A DNA stretch of 64,000 bases, taken from an uncultured Ellagibacter sp. (GTDB lineage Bacteria > Actinomycetota > Coriobacteriia > Coriobacteriales > Eggerthellaceae). The notes beneath the pieces are model-generated. The model had not been told where the DNA came from. It saw only the letters and a list, made by a program, of their open reading frames with translations, and made no database searches. The DNA is taken from NCBI GenBank assembly GCA_934654815.1, contig CAKUGU010000005.1:17543-81542 (forward strand), written 5' to 3'. A program made the position numbers and the translations under genes. Shown piece by piece: positions 25,549 to 32,867 of the stretch. Within the stretch, counting starts at the first letter, position 1, and each line of letters opens with the position of its first letter.

Positions 25549-26400
25549 ATGCAGAACGGCTCAGGCCTTTCTATCGAGCAGATGATCGCGTTTATGGAAT
25601 GCGCGCCGGCCAACGTGTTCTTCAAAGACACGTCATGCCGATATCGCGCGGTTTCCGAAGTTTGCTCGCTGATCAGCGATGAAGAAGGTTATGACATCAT
25701 CGGCAAAACCGACGCGGAAGTTTGGCGGGACGAAGAGGTTGGTCGTCGCTATTACGAAGATGACCTGCGCATTATCGCGACGGGCGAGGCCAGTAGGTGG
25801 GTTGATGAGTTCCCGGGACCGGACGGCACGTTGTATTTCGAAATCAGCAAGAAGCCGGCATATCTTGACGGCGAGCTCATCGGGGTTGTGGGCATCGTGA
25901 CGGACGTCACGGAGCAGAAGCGCCTTCAAGCCGAGCTCAAGCGGTTGACCGAGACCGATCAGCTGACGGGGCTGTACAATCGAAACTATCTCGAGATGAG
26001 AGCGCGTAACGCCAATCTCAGTAAATTGTTTCCCGTGAGCATGGTCGTATTGGATTGCAACCGGCTTAAAGAGACGAACGACATGCTCGGGCACAAGGCC
26101 GGAGACGAGCTGATTACGCGCGTCGCCAAAGTTGTCAAGAGCGTTATCCCCCCAAATGCCATGGCTGCCCGCATGGGCGGCGATGAGTTCCTGGTTGCGT
26201 GCGGCAACATGGACGAGGAAGAAGCTCGGGAGCTGACGGCCGCCTTGGAGGTCGGGTTTCGCGAAGCAAGCGACGAGGTTCTCACGCTTGATGTCGCCAT
26301 GGGCTGCGCTACCGCCCGGGATGACAAGGAGTCGCTCATGGCGGCGTTCAAGGAAGCCGACGCCAAAATGTACGCGAACAAGCGCGTCTCTCGCGCGTAA
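25549..26400 (+). CDS. PAS-GGDEF diguanylate cyclase
   Basis: A 283-residue signalling protein: PAS domain (about residues 5-120, FMECAPANVFFKDTSCRYRAVS ... VVGIVTDVTEQKRL) joined by a short coiled coil to a GGDEF domain (TDQLTGLYNRNYLE ... MVVLDCNRLKETND ... RMGGDEF about residue 205). The active-site GGDEF sequence is intact, so it should make c-di-GMP; no RxxD inhibitory site was seen. No membrane segment, so it senses a cytoplasmic signal. A run of seven G (25,534-25,540) directly precedes the start and may serve as ribosome binding site or as a switch. GTG at 25,540 is an alternative start. Confidence 0.9.
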   Translation: MQNGSGLSIEQMIAFMECAPANVFFKDTSCRYRAVSEVCSLISDEEGYDIIGKTDAEVWRDEEVGRRYYEDDLRIIATGEASRWVDEFPGPDGTLYFEISKKPAYLDGELIGVVGIVTDVTEQKRLQAELKRLTETDQLTGLYNRNYLEMRARNANLSKLFPVSMVVLDCNRLKETNDMLGHKAGDELITRVAKVVKSVIPPNAMAARMGGDEFLVACGNMDEEEARELTAALEVGFREASDEVLTLDVAMGCATARDDKESLMAAFKEADAKMYANKRVSRA

Positions 26401-26428
26401 GATAGGGCAGGCGCGGCACCCTGAAAGT

Positions 26429-26453
26429 GTGACACGTACCCGACCCCTGTCAC
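26429..26453. repeat. REP-like repeat, copy 2
   Basis: Identical to 25,268-25,292; together the two copies bracket the PAS-GGDEF gene in the same orientation. It ends 17 bases before the convergent HsmA-like stop codon. Confidence 0.75.
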
Positions 26454-26469
26454 ATCCGCCCTTGTACTT

Positions 26470-26892
26470 CTATAGCCCCATGCCCATGAACACGCCTAAG
26501 CAATACGGGAGCAGCCAAATGAGCCACACGCACATGCTCAGCCGGTGGAAGTTGCGGCGCGCCTTTTCGTTTCCGCGTACGGTTACAATCGTCGCCCACA
26601 CGGCATGGAAGAGCATGAGGGCGATCGCAAGCGCGCCGGTGATCGCATGCAGGGGCGAAGCCGTTCCGGCAAGTTGCGAGCGAGCGACAACGGACATAAG
26701 CGCTGTGCCCGTTGTGTCGCAAGCAAGGCCAAGCCAGAACAAGGTAAGGTGGCGTTTCGTGAGCGTTCCTGCGCGTATGCCATAACCGCTTGAAAAAGAG
26801 GACTTTCTTCCTGCTGGTCTGAACATGTGCCGATAATCGCAAAGGCAGGGCATCTCTGAGGAAGCGTCCTGCTTCGCTTGCACATATAACAT
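26470..26892 (-). pseudogene. HsmA (TIGR03987)-like membrane protein with damaged N-terminus
   Basis: From about residue 48 on it matches the TIGR03987/HsmA family: HLTLFWLGLACDTTGTALMS, LHAITGALAIALMLFHAVWATIV, ARRNFHRLSMCVWLIWLLPY, three of the usual four membrane segments. The first segment expected before TLTKRHLTLFW is absent; the first 47 residues are polar, and a different frame over 26,800-26,860 reads CPAFAIIGTCSDQQ, suggesting a frameshift or replacement. Function of the family is poorly known. It may still be expressed as a truncated protein. Confidence 0.55.
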
Positions 26893-27018
26893 GTAAGCTC
26901 AAAAACGTAGGGGGATCGCGCGTGTGTCAGGTATTGGGTGGGTTGTCGCGCTCTCTCAGAACTCGCGCCATGCCGCCGATTTCACTGACGCTTGCCCTGT
27001 GCTGAGACAGGGGTCGGG

Positions 27019-27396
27019 TACCGTCCCATTTTCGCCTCACTCGGTAAGCTCGCGGGGATGATGCGCAGGGATCTCGTGAACTTCCTGTTCGACAGCCTCG
27101 CGGAGCTGCAGGTTTACGACGCCATCGAGGTCTACTACGACAGCGGCCAGCACTCCATTGCCGAGTCGCTCCACCGCGCGATCGAGTACGCGCTGTCGAA
27201 GGAGGCCGTCGTCTACCGATCGGCGCAGCCTTCCGAGTATCGCCTGTCGCAGGCGGCGGACTACATCTGCACCATGGAGCTCACCGCGATCAAGTACGCC
27301 GAGCACGTGGCCACCGCCACAGATGGGAAGTTCTTCGGCAAGTGGTCCGATTTCAAGAAGGGCATTCTGAAAGAGACGCGCAAGAAGCTCATCTGA
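27019..27396 (+). pseudogene. C-terminal fragment of a DUF3800 protein
   Basis: The frame encodes IEVYYDSGQHSIAESLHRAI ... VVYRSAQPSEYRLSQAADYICTMELTAIKYA ... FFGKWSDFKKGILKETRKKL, which matches the C-terminal third of DUF3800 proteins (RNase H-fold, often in mobile or defence regions). The N-terminal two thirds, including the catalytic DESG segment, are missing; the left break lies at a partial REP-like repeat (27,004-27,023). Confidence 0.65.
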
Positions 27397-27469
27397 CGAA
27401 ACGTCGCTCAATCAGCTTCCCGACCAACTTCCGCCACATGTCACTGGCGTAACCCCTGAAACCAGCGAT

Positions 27470-27501
27470 AAAAAAGGTGCCTTGCGATACGGCAAGGCAC
27501 C
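27470..27501 (-). terminator. Original guaA terminator, displaced by the prophage
   Basis: A perfect 10-bp stem (ggtgccttgc / gcaaggcacc), 6-base loop and, reading on the minus strand, TTTTTTAT after it. No gene on the minus strand ends just before it, except that guaA would do so if the element between the 12-bp repeats were absent: the hairpin would then be 30 bases after the guaA stop codon. Confidence 0.75.
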
Positions 27502-27530
27502 TCTGATAGGCAACACACTTTTGTGCGGAA

Positions 27531-27542
27531 TTACTCCCACTC
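27531..27542. repeat. attL core
   Basis: ttactcccactc; on the minus strand GAG TGG GAG TAA, the last codons and stop of guaA. Exactly repeated at 61,092-61,103; identity stops on both sides of the 12 bases. Confidence 0.88.
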
Positions 27543-27606
27543 GGTAATGCGCCGAGGCAACATCCATGTGTTTTACCTGCTCTTATGTTCCGCCAACTAC
27601 TCTGCC

Positions 27607-27656
27607 ATGGACCAATCATGGACCAATCGTTCCTACGTCGCCCCGCCATGGACCAG
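27607..27656. promoter_or_regulatory. Candidate integrase arm-binding sites, left end
   Basis: ATGGACCAA at 27,607-27,615 and 27,618-27,626 (11-base period) and ATGGACCAG at 27,648-27,656. The same nonamer occurs twice near the right end (60,946 and 60,958) in the same orientation. A second shared string TACCTGCNNTTATGTT is at 27,574 and 61,034. Confidence 0.65.
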
Positions 27657-27690
27657 CGAGAGAAAGAGGTCCACTGCAACGAATCTCACC

Positions 27691-27852
27691 TCATGAGATT
27701 CTCCGGGAAAGGGCAGGGTGGGGCAGACGCGCCCGCTCCCCTAGCGCCGAAGCGGGCAGCGCAATCAGCAGCAGGGGCAGCAGGCACAACAAGAGCAGGA
27801 CGCACGCCACGAGCGCCACCGCCCACGCCGTCTCCTCGCGCCAGCCGCTCAC
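27691..27852 (-). CDS. Small membrane protein of the lysis module
   Basis: A 53-residue protein with one strongly hydrophobic segment (WAVALVACVLLLLCLLPLLL). It starts with GTG overlapping the amidase stop codon (GTGA), so it is translated by coupling. It is the last gene of the late operon. It might be a holin-like or spanin-like accessory lysis protein; the sequence alone does not decide. Confidence 0.5.
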   Translation of the reverse strand: MSGWREETAWAVALVACVLLLLCLLPLLLIALPASALGERARLPHPALSRRIS

Positions 27853-28808
27853 GAGAGCAGCTCGTTCACCCGGCGCTGCACAGCCGCGTAATTGGCACCC
27901 AGGCGGCGCCTGCGCTCCTCGCCGTTGCCGTAGTCGCCGCGGATGACCGCGCGGGCCAGCGCGTCGACATCGACGCCACCGGAGCTGCCAGAGCCCCCGC
28001 CGCCCAGGATCTCGTTCACGCGGGCCTGCACGGCCGCGTAGTCCGTGCCGAGCCGTCGCTTCCGCTCGTCTCCGTTCCCGAACTCCCCGGCGATGACACG
28101 CCGCGCGAGCCCATCCACGTCGGTGGAACCGCCATCGGAAGCACTGCCGCCCCCGTAAGAGCCCCCGCCGAGGATCCTGTTCACCTCGGCCTGCACCTCC
28201 GCGTAGCGCGACCCCAGCCCCGCGCGGCGCTCGTCCCCGTTGCCGAACTCGCCCGCGATCACGCGACGCGCCAGCTCGCTCACATCGCCGGAGAGCCCGG
28301 CCGTCGCAGACCCGCCGCCCGCAGGCAGCGCGGAGCCACCGCCCCCGCAGATCCTCGCCTTGAGCGCGGCCCAGCGACCGGCCTCGATGTAGGGCGCCGG
28401 GCAGATCTTGCCCGTCACGTCGTAGTGGCGGATCACGCCGGAGGCGCCGATGCCGTACTTTCGCATGAGCACGCCCACGAGCCAGGCGAGCTTTCCCACC
28501 TCGACCTCGGAGTAGTCCTCGCCGGCGCTCACGACCTCGATGCCGACGCTGCGGCAGTTCATGCCCCAGTTGCCCGCATGCCAGGCCGTGTCGCCCTCGT
28601 CCACGCTCTGGTAGATCTCGTCGGAGATGTCGTCGACGAAGTAGTGAGCCGAGGAGCCCTGCCGCTCGTTGCGCGAGAAGTAGATCGCGTTGTTGCGCGC
28701 GGATGCCAGCGTGGCGGTGTAGTGCACCACGATCCGGTCGATGACGTGCGAGCGCCCGCGCGTCATGTGGTCGCTTCCGCACTGCTTGAACAGGATGCTA
28801 TGAGCCAT
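27849..28808 (-). CDS. Endolysin: N-acetylmuramoyl-L-alanine amidase with three CW_7 repeats
   Basis: A 319-residue lysin. Residues about 20-150 form an Amidase_2 domain with zinc ligands in VVHYTATL, AWHAGNWGMN and HYDVTGKICPAP. Three CW_7 (Cpl-7-type) wall-binding repeats follow at about residues 173-210, 225-262 and 278-317, each with LARRVIAGEFGNGDER- or ARAVIRGDYGNGEER-like cores, separated by Gly/Ser linkers. It would cleave the stem peptide from muramic acid at the end of the lytic cycle. Start ATG 28,808 overlaps the small gene upstream by 11 bases. Confidence 0.92.
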   Translation of the reverse strand: MAHSILFKQCGSDHMTRGRSHVIDRIVVHYTATLASARNNAIYFSRNERQGSSAHYFVDDISDEIYQSVDEGDTAWHAGNWGMNCRSVGIEVVSAGEDYSEVEVGKLAWLVGVLMRKYGIGASGVIRHYDVTGKICPAPYIEAGRWAALKARICGGGGSALPAGGGSATAGLSGDVSELARRVIAGEFGNGDERRAGLGSRYAEVQAEVNRILGGGSYGGGSASDGGSTDVDGLARRVIAGEFGNGDERKRRLGTDYAAVQARVNEILGGGGSGSSGGVDVDALARAVIRGDYGNGEERRRRLGANYAAVQRRVNELLS

Positions 28809-28932
28809 CCGCCACCTCCGTGAAGCCGCCGTCCTCGCCCTCGTCGGGCACGAAGCCGTCCGGCGCCGCGGGCTCGAGCCCCGGCTCACGCAGGTCCTCC
28901 CAGCGCTCCTCCTCGCTCGCGTATTCACTCAT
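28798..28932 (-). CDS. Small acidic phage protein (44 aa)
   Basis: A very acidic 44-residue protein (MSEYASEEERWEDL ... DEGEDGGFTEVADGS) lying between holin and amidase. The ATGAGTGA arrangement overlaps the holin stop by 8 bases, and its own stop lies inside the amidase gene start, the pattern of a real coupled gene. Function unknown. Confidence 0.55.
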   Translation of the reverse strand: MSEYASEEERWEDLREPGLEPAAPDGFVPDEGEDGGFTEVADGS

Positions 28933-29152
28933 GCGTGTCGCCCTCCTCGGTCGCACCTGCCTTGCCGAGCTCCGCCATCACGGGCGACAGCACCGCCATC
29001 ACCAGCGCCACGACCAACGCGCGCCACGTTGGTTCGAACACCGCGACGCCCACGAGCAGGTCGATGTTCGCCACGACCACGCCCAGAACGCCCTGCACAA
29101 CCGTGCGCAGAAGGCGCCAGCCCCACTCGTTGCTGTTGAGAAACTCGCTCAT
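28925..29152 (-). CDS. Phage holin
   Basis: A 75-residue protein with two hydrophobic segments (LLRTVVQGVLGVVVANIDLLVG and WRALVVALVMAVLSPVMAELG) and a charged C-terminus, typical of class II phage holins. It lies directly upstream of the endolysin block and overlaps the preceding gene by the ATGA arrangement (29,149-29,152). It would permeabilise the membrane for the amidase. Confidence 0.75.
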   Translation of the reverse strand: MSEFLNSNEWGWRLLRTVVQGVLGVVVANIDLLVGVAVFEPTWRALVVALVMAVLSPVMAELGKAGATEEGDTHE

Positions 29153-29376
29153 TTCCCGCTCCTCTCCTCAAGCGCGTCCACGTCGCGCCTGACCACGGCC
29201 ATCTCCTGCTCGAGGCGGTACGTCCGCTCGACCAGGCAGTTGTGCTTCTCGACGCGCCTCGACAGCTCGTCGATCTTGACCTCCATCACCGCGCGGCTGC
29301 GCGAGTTGGAGAGCACAACGCCCACGAGCGTCACGGCGCCGCCGATGAGCGCAACGACGATCGATTCCATCGACAC
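29149..29376 (-). CDS. XhlA-like membrane/coiled-coil lysis accessory protein
   Basis: A 75-residue protein with one N-terminal membrane segment (IVVALIGGAVTLVGVVLS) and a C-terminal coiled coil (VEKHNCLVERTYRLEQEMAVVRRDVDALEE). This order is reversed relative to PBSX XhlA (coiled coil first), but the genome position before the holin fits a holin accessory. Start is GTG 29,376 or ATG 29,370. First gene of the lysis operon, 114 bases after the plus-strand cargo. Confidence 0.6.
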   Translation of the reverse strand: MSMESIVVALIGGAVTLVGVVLSNSRSRAVMEVKIDELSRRVEKHNCLVERTYRLEQEMAVVRRDVDALEERSGK

Positions 29377-29520
29377 CCCCTGATTCCTCGGGTTTCACCT
29401 GTCGGGCCAATCATCCGTTGCGGTCACAAATCAGCTGGCAGCTGAATCGATCCTGGAAAACGCGAGGTAGAATACGCGGAAAGGCATCGCTCGAACTTGG
29501 GCGGAGAAAAGGGGCAGACT

Positions 29521-30993
29521 ATGGCCGAAAAGAAGGAGCCGCTTAAACCAAAGCCCAAGCAGAAAAACCGTGCCGCAGAGGTCGGCGGAAGGGCCATGGG
29601 CGCTCGCAGGAACATCAACCAGCTCTATGACCAGGAGAAATTCCATGCACGGCAGGGCCATGGGTTTGCCGCCGAGCAGGCAAACGACCTTGCCGACAAA
29701 CTTCACGGCAAGAAGGTCCACGAGGGACTGGGGGACGACTTCGCCAAGAACGGCCCCGACCGGATGGTCAACGGCAGATATATCCAATCCAAGTACTACC
29801 AGGATGGCCGTTGCGCCATAGACGCCTGTTTCGCCGACGGGGGGAAGGGTGCGCTTCGATACGTTAACGACAGCGGCGAACCCATGTGCATCGAGGTGCC
29901 GAAAGACGATGCGATATACGAAAGGGCCGTCGAGAGGATGCGCGAGAAGATCCTCAACGGGCAAGTCGACAACGTAAAGGATCCCGCAAAGGCCGAGGAA
30001 ATTGTTCGCCGAGGGAACTACACGTACAAGCAGGCCAGAAACATCGCCAAGGCCGGAAACATCGATTCCCTGAAGTTCGACGCAACCAACGGTGCCGTTA
30101 CAGCCGCTTCCGCCTTCGGAGTGAGCGCCGTGATTACGTTCGGGGCGAGTGTTTGGCGAGGCGACTCTCCCGAGGTCGCGGCGAAGGCCGCGGCCGCAAG
30201 CGGACTCAAGGTCGGCGGAACGTCTTTCGTGGTCTCGGTGCTCTCGAGCCAGCTGCTCAAGGCTGGCTTGAATAGCGCAATGGTCGCGGGAACCGAAGGC
30301 ATAGCCCAGGCTCTTGGCCCAAAGGCTTGCGCGGTGATCGTCAACGCATTTCGCTCGGGCGCTCCCATATACGGGGCGGCCGCGATGAAAAGCGCGGCAA
30401 AGCTGCTCAGGGGGAATGCCGTCGTGGCAGGCCTGACGGTCATCGTCCTGTCGACGTTCGACATCGCCGACATCGTGAGGGGCAGAATATCGGCCGGCCA
30501 GCTCGCAAAGAATCTGACGAGCACCCTCGGGGCCGTCGCTGGAGGCTCCGCCGGATGGGTCGGAGGGGCCGCACTTGGGACGATGGTAATGCCGGGAATC
30601 GGGTCGATTATCGGCGGACTCGTCGGCTCGATGGGCGGCGGCGCGGCAGCCGGCGCAATAGCGAACGCCGCAGTCGGCCTGTTCATAAAAGACGACGCGG
30701 ACGAGATGGCCGAGGTCGTCAGCAAGGTTGTCACCGTTGTCGCAACGGACAATCTCATGAGCGAGGACGAAGTGAAGCGCTTGGCCGAAACCGTAGGAGA
30801 GACACTGACGGGAAAGACCCTCAAAGATATGTACTCATCGAAGGATCGGGAGGCATTTGCACACAGTCTGATACGTCCGGAAGCCGACAAAATTATCGCT
30901 GAAAGGGCTCGGATAGAGGGAAGTCTCGACTCCAAGATCGAGGAGGGACTCATCGGAGTTCTCGAAGAGATCGCTGAGGAGGACGCAGAATGA
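29521..30993 (+). CDS. Unrecognised membrane/glycine-zipper protein (prophage cargo, gene A)
   Basis: A 490-residue protein on the strand opposite to the phage late genes. The N-terminal 190 residues are soluble and basic-acidic mixed, with a motif-like stretch GLGDDFAKNGPDRMVNGRYIQ and PMCIEVPKD. From about residue 195 on there are several hydrophobic, Gly/Ala-rich segments, ending in a glycine zipper (GGSAGWVGGAALGTMVMPGIGSIIGGLVGSMGGGAAAGAI written across about residues 340-390) typical of membrane-inserting or pore proteins. An acidic helical tail follows. AGAAAAGGGGC precedes ATG. Coupled to the next gene by ATGA. A membrane-acting effector released on infection is my inference; no homologue is claimed. 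Confidence 0.75.
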   Translation: MAEKKEPLKPKPKQKNRAAEVGGRAMGARRNINQLYDQEKFHARQGHGFAAEQANDLADKLHGKKVHEGLGDDFAKNGPDRMVNGRYIQSKYYQDGRCAIDACFADGGKGALRYVNDSGEPMCIEVPKDDAIYERAVERMREKILNGQVDNVKDPAKAEEIVRRGNYTYKQARNIAKAGNIDSLKFDATNGAVTAASAFGVSAVITFGASVWRGDSPEVAAKAAAASGLKVGGTSFVVSVLSSQLLKAGLNSAMVAGTEGIAQALGPKACAVIVNAFRSGAPIYGAAAMKSAAKLLRGNAVVAGLTVIVLSTFDIADIVRGRISAGQLAKNLTSTLGAVAGGSAGWVGGAALGTMVMPGIGSIIGGLVGSMGGGAAAGAIANAAVGLFIKDDADEMAEVVSKVVTVVATDNLMSEDEVKRLAETVGETLTGKTLKDMYSSKDREAFAHSLIRPEADKIIAERARIEGSLDSKIEEGLIGVLEEIAEEDAE

Positions 30994-31364
30994 AGGAGAT
31001 TAAAAACGAGCTCAGGAGGCTGGCCAACGAGTTTGCGCCTTCGCTGTGCGAATTAGGAGACTCCGTTTCTGACAAGAGCTTCGCGAGAGGCACCGCATTT
31101 GCATCCGCGAGCTCGGAATCGAAAGACCCCTTTGGGCAGATAAGGGCGCTTGCTCTGAGGAAGGGCACTGTCATCGCGGACTTGCCTGAGGTCGGCGAGG
31201 TCGCCGCAATCATTAAGGGCGGGACCGCAAAGATGAACCCCGTGCTCTTCGTGGCTCTGGTAAGCGGAGGGGAAATTCGAATGGGGGCTTACGCGAAGGA
31301 GGGCCTGATACATCAACACTCCTCCCGGAAGCTCCTCGACGAGTTCGCTGGGGCCCTCGAATAG
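30990..31364 (+). CDS. Small partner protein (prophage cargo, gene B)
   Basis: A 124-residue soluble, alpha/beta-looking protein (MKEIKNELRRLANEFAPSLCEL ... GKVIADLPEVGEVA-like middle, here GTVIADLPEVGEVAAIIKGG). It starts inside the stop codon of gene A (ATGA), so the two are made together. The fixed pairing of a putative pore or effector with a small soluble protein suggests a sensor, immunity or regulator role; this is inference. No family recognised. Its stop is 127 bases from the convergent tail fibre gene. Confidence 0.65.
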   Translation: MKEIKNELRRLANEFAPSLCELGDSVSDKSFARGTAFASASSESKDPFGQIRALALRKGTVIADLPEVGEVAAIIKGGTAKMNPVLFVALVSGGEIRMGAYAKEGLIHQHSSRKLLDEFAGALE

Positions 31365-31421
31365 CCCTCAGCCCACGCCGCCACATCCCGCCGCCCACAC
31401 GCGTCTCCCGGGCGGCGCGCA

Positions 31422-31470
31422 CACCCCGGCAGCCGGCGCAGGAAGGACGCCTGCGCCGCCTTCCGGGGTG
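31422..31470. terminator. Long hairpin between cargo pair and tail fibre gene
   Basis: caccccgg and ggcgcagg pair with cctgcgcc and ccggggtg, giving two stacked 8-bp helices with a 7-base loop. There is no U-run on either side, so termination is possible but unproven; it sits between two convergent genes. Confidence 0.5.
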
Positions 31471-31490
31471 CCCGTTTCAACCGGTGCGCC

Positions 31491-32867
31491 CTATCCGGCC
31501 GTGAGGTATCCCGGAGACCCCTCGGCATCCACCCGCATCATCGCATACCCCGCGTTGCCGGAGGAAAACGCCGTCCCGTTGCCGCCCACGAGCGCCTTGC
31601 AGTTGTAGAACGTCTGCGCGCCCGCGCACCCCTTCGGGAGCGCCCAGGACGCGTCCACCACGATCATCGTAAGCGACGCGCAGGACGCGAACGTGTAGGA
31701 CAGGCTCGTGAGCGAGCCCGGGTCCATGCCGCGCAGGTCGACCGATGCCAGGGCGGTGCACGTGCTGAACGTGTAGTTCATGCACGACACGCCGCGCAGC
31801 CTCGAGAGCCCCTCCACCGACTCCAGCGCCGTGCACCCGTAGAACCAGTAGTTCAGGTTCACCGCGGCGAGCCTCGACGCGTCTTCGGCAATCGTCACGC
31901 GCCGCACCTGCTTGGGGACGCCCGACCAGGGCGCGCACATGATCGCGGTGTACCTGGCGTTCGCGCAGAGGTCGCCGCTCGCCACGACCTCGCGGCCCGT
32001 CGCATCGGCGCGGGCAAGGCCGATGCAAAGCTCCCCGTCGGCGAACAGCGTCGCGTTCAGCCAGGTGCGCGAGTCGTCCTCGGGGTGGGTCAGCACGCCG
32101 CCCGCGCCCACCTTGAGCACGGAGACCCCGCTCGCGCTCGTCGGCACGAAGCCGTCCGTCCCGCCGACGAGGCGCGTGCACCCGTAGAGCACGCTCGCGC
32201 TTTTCTTGATTGTGGAGGGGTCGAACGAGGTCGCCGTGATCGTTCGCAGCTCCGAGCAGCTCGTGAACAGCTGCGTCGCGTCCTCCATGCCCGCGAGGTT
32301 CTCGAAGCCGATGACCATGCGCAGCGCGGAGAACCCGTTGAACCAGTAGGCGCAGCTCTTGATGCCCGCGCCCTTGAGCGACGCGTCCAGGCGCACCGTC
32401 TTGACCTGGGCCCTCACGTCCTTCCAGGGGCGCGCGTCGGCCGAGGCGTACCCGGCCAGGTCCACGTCGAACGCCTGCACGACGGTGGCTCCGACGGCGG
32501 AGCGCCTCGAGTCCAGGTAGTTGAACTCCATGACCCCGCCCTCAAGCAGCAGGGCGCGCACCTTGAGGCCCGCGCCCCACTCGAGCGAGAGGATCGCCGC
32601 GGCCATCTCGGATGGTTTGTATTTGGTCGTCTCGCCGTTCTGCGCGCGAATCGCCGCACCGATCGCGGCGAGCGCCTTCGAGGACACGACGCCCTGCTCG
32701 AGCTCCTTGTACGCCTCGACGCCGGGCGTCCCTGCTTTGGTGCCGTCGAGCGCGGCCACGGCCGCCGCCATCTCGCGCGGCTTGTACGGCGTCGACGTCC
32801 CGTTCTGCTGCCGGATCGCGTTCGCGATGTCGGTGAGCACCCTCGTGGAGACCTTCCCGACGGCCAT
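31491..32867 (-). CDS. BspA-type leucine-rich-repeat tail fibre/receptor-binding protein
   Basis: A 458-residue protein. The first 90 residues carry two copies of a short motif (VLTDIANAIRQQNGTSTPYKPREMAAAV and ALAAIGAAIRAQNGETTKYKPSEMAAAI), common in phage tail and baseplate proteins of gut bacteria. The rest has BspA-type LRR units (LNYWFYGCTALESVEGL, MNYTFSTCTALASVDL, LSYTFASCASLTMI, FYNCKALVG). It would be the tip that recognises the cell surface. TGATG overlap with the collagen-like gene upstream. Confidence 0.8.
   Translation of the reverse strand: MAVGKVSTRVLTDIANAIRQQNGTSTPYKPREMAAAVAALDGTKAGTPGVEAYKELEQGVVSSKALAAIGAAIRAQNGETTKYKPSEMAAAILSLEWGAGLKVRALLLEGGVMEFNYLDSRRSAVGATVVQAFDVDLAGYASADARPWKDVRAQVKTVRLDASLKGAGIKSCAYWFNGFSALRMVIGFENLAGMEDATQLFTSCSELRTITATSFDPSTIKKSASVLYGCTRLVGGTDGFVPTSASGVSVLKVGAGGVLTHPEDDSRTWLNATLFADGELCIGLARADATGREVVASGDLCANARYTAIMCAPWSGVPKQVRRVTIAEDASRLAAVNLNYWFYGCTALESVEGLSRLRGVSCMNYTFSTCTALASVDLRGMDPGSLTSLSYTFASCASLTMIVVDASWALPKGCAGAQTFYNCKALVGGNGTAFSSGNAGYAMMRVDAEGSPGYLTAG

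Noticed and set aside
28820..29383. 187-codon plus-strand frame over the lysis genes
   Set aside because: Shadow of holin and accessory genes, which have membrane segments and coupled starts.
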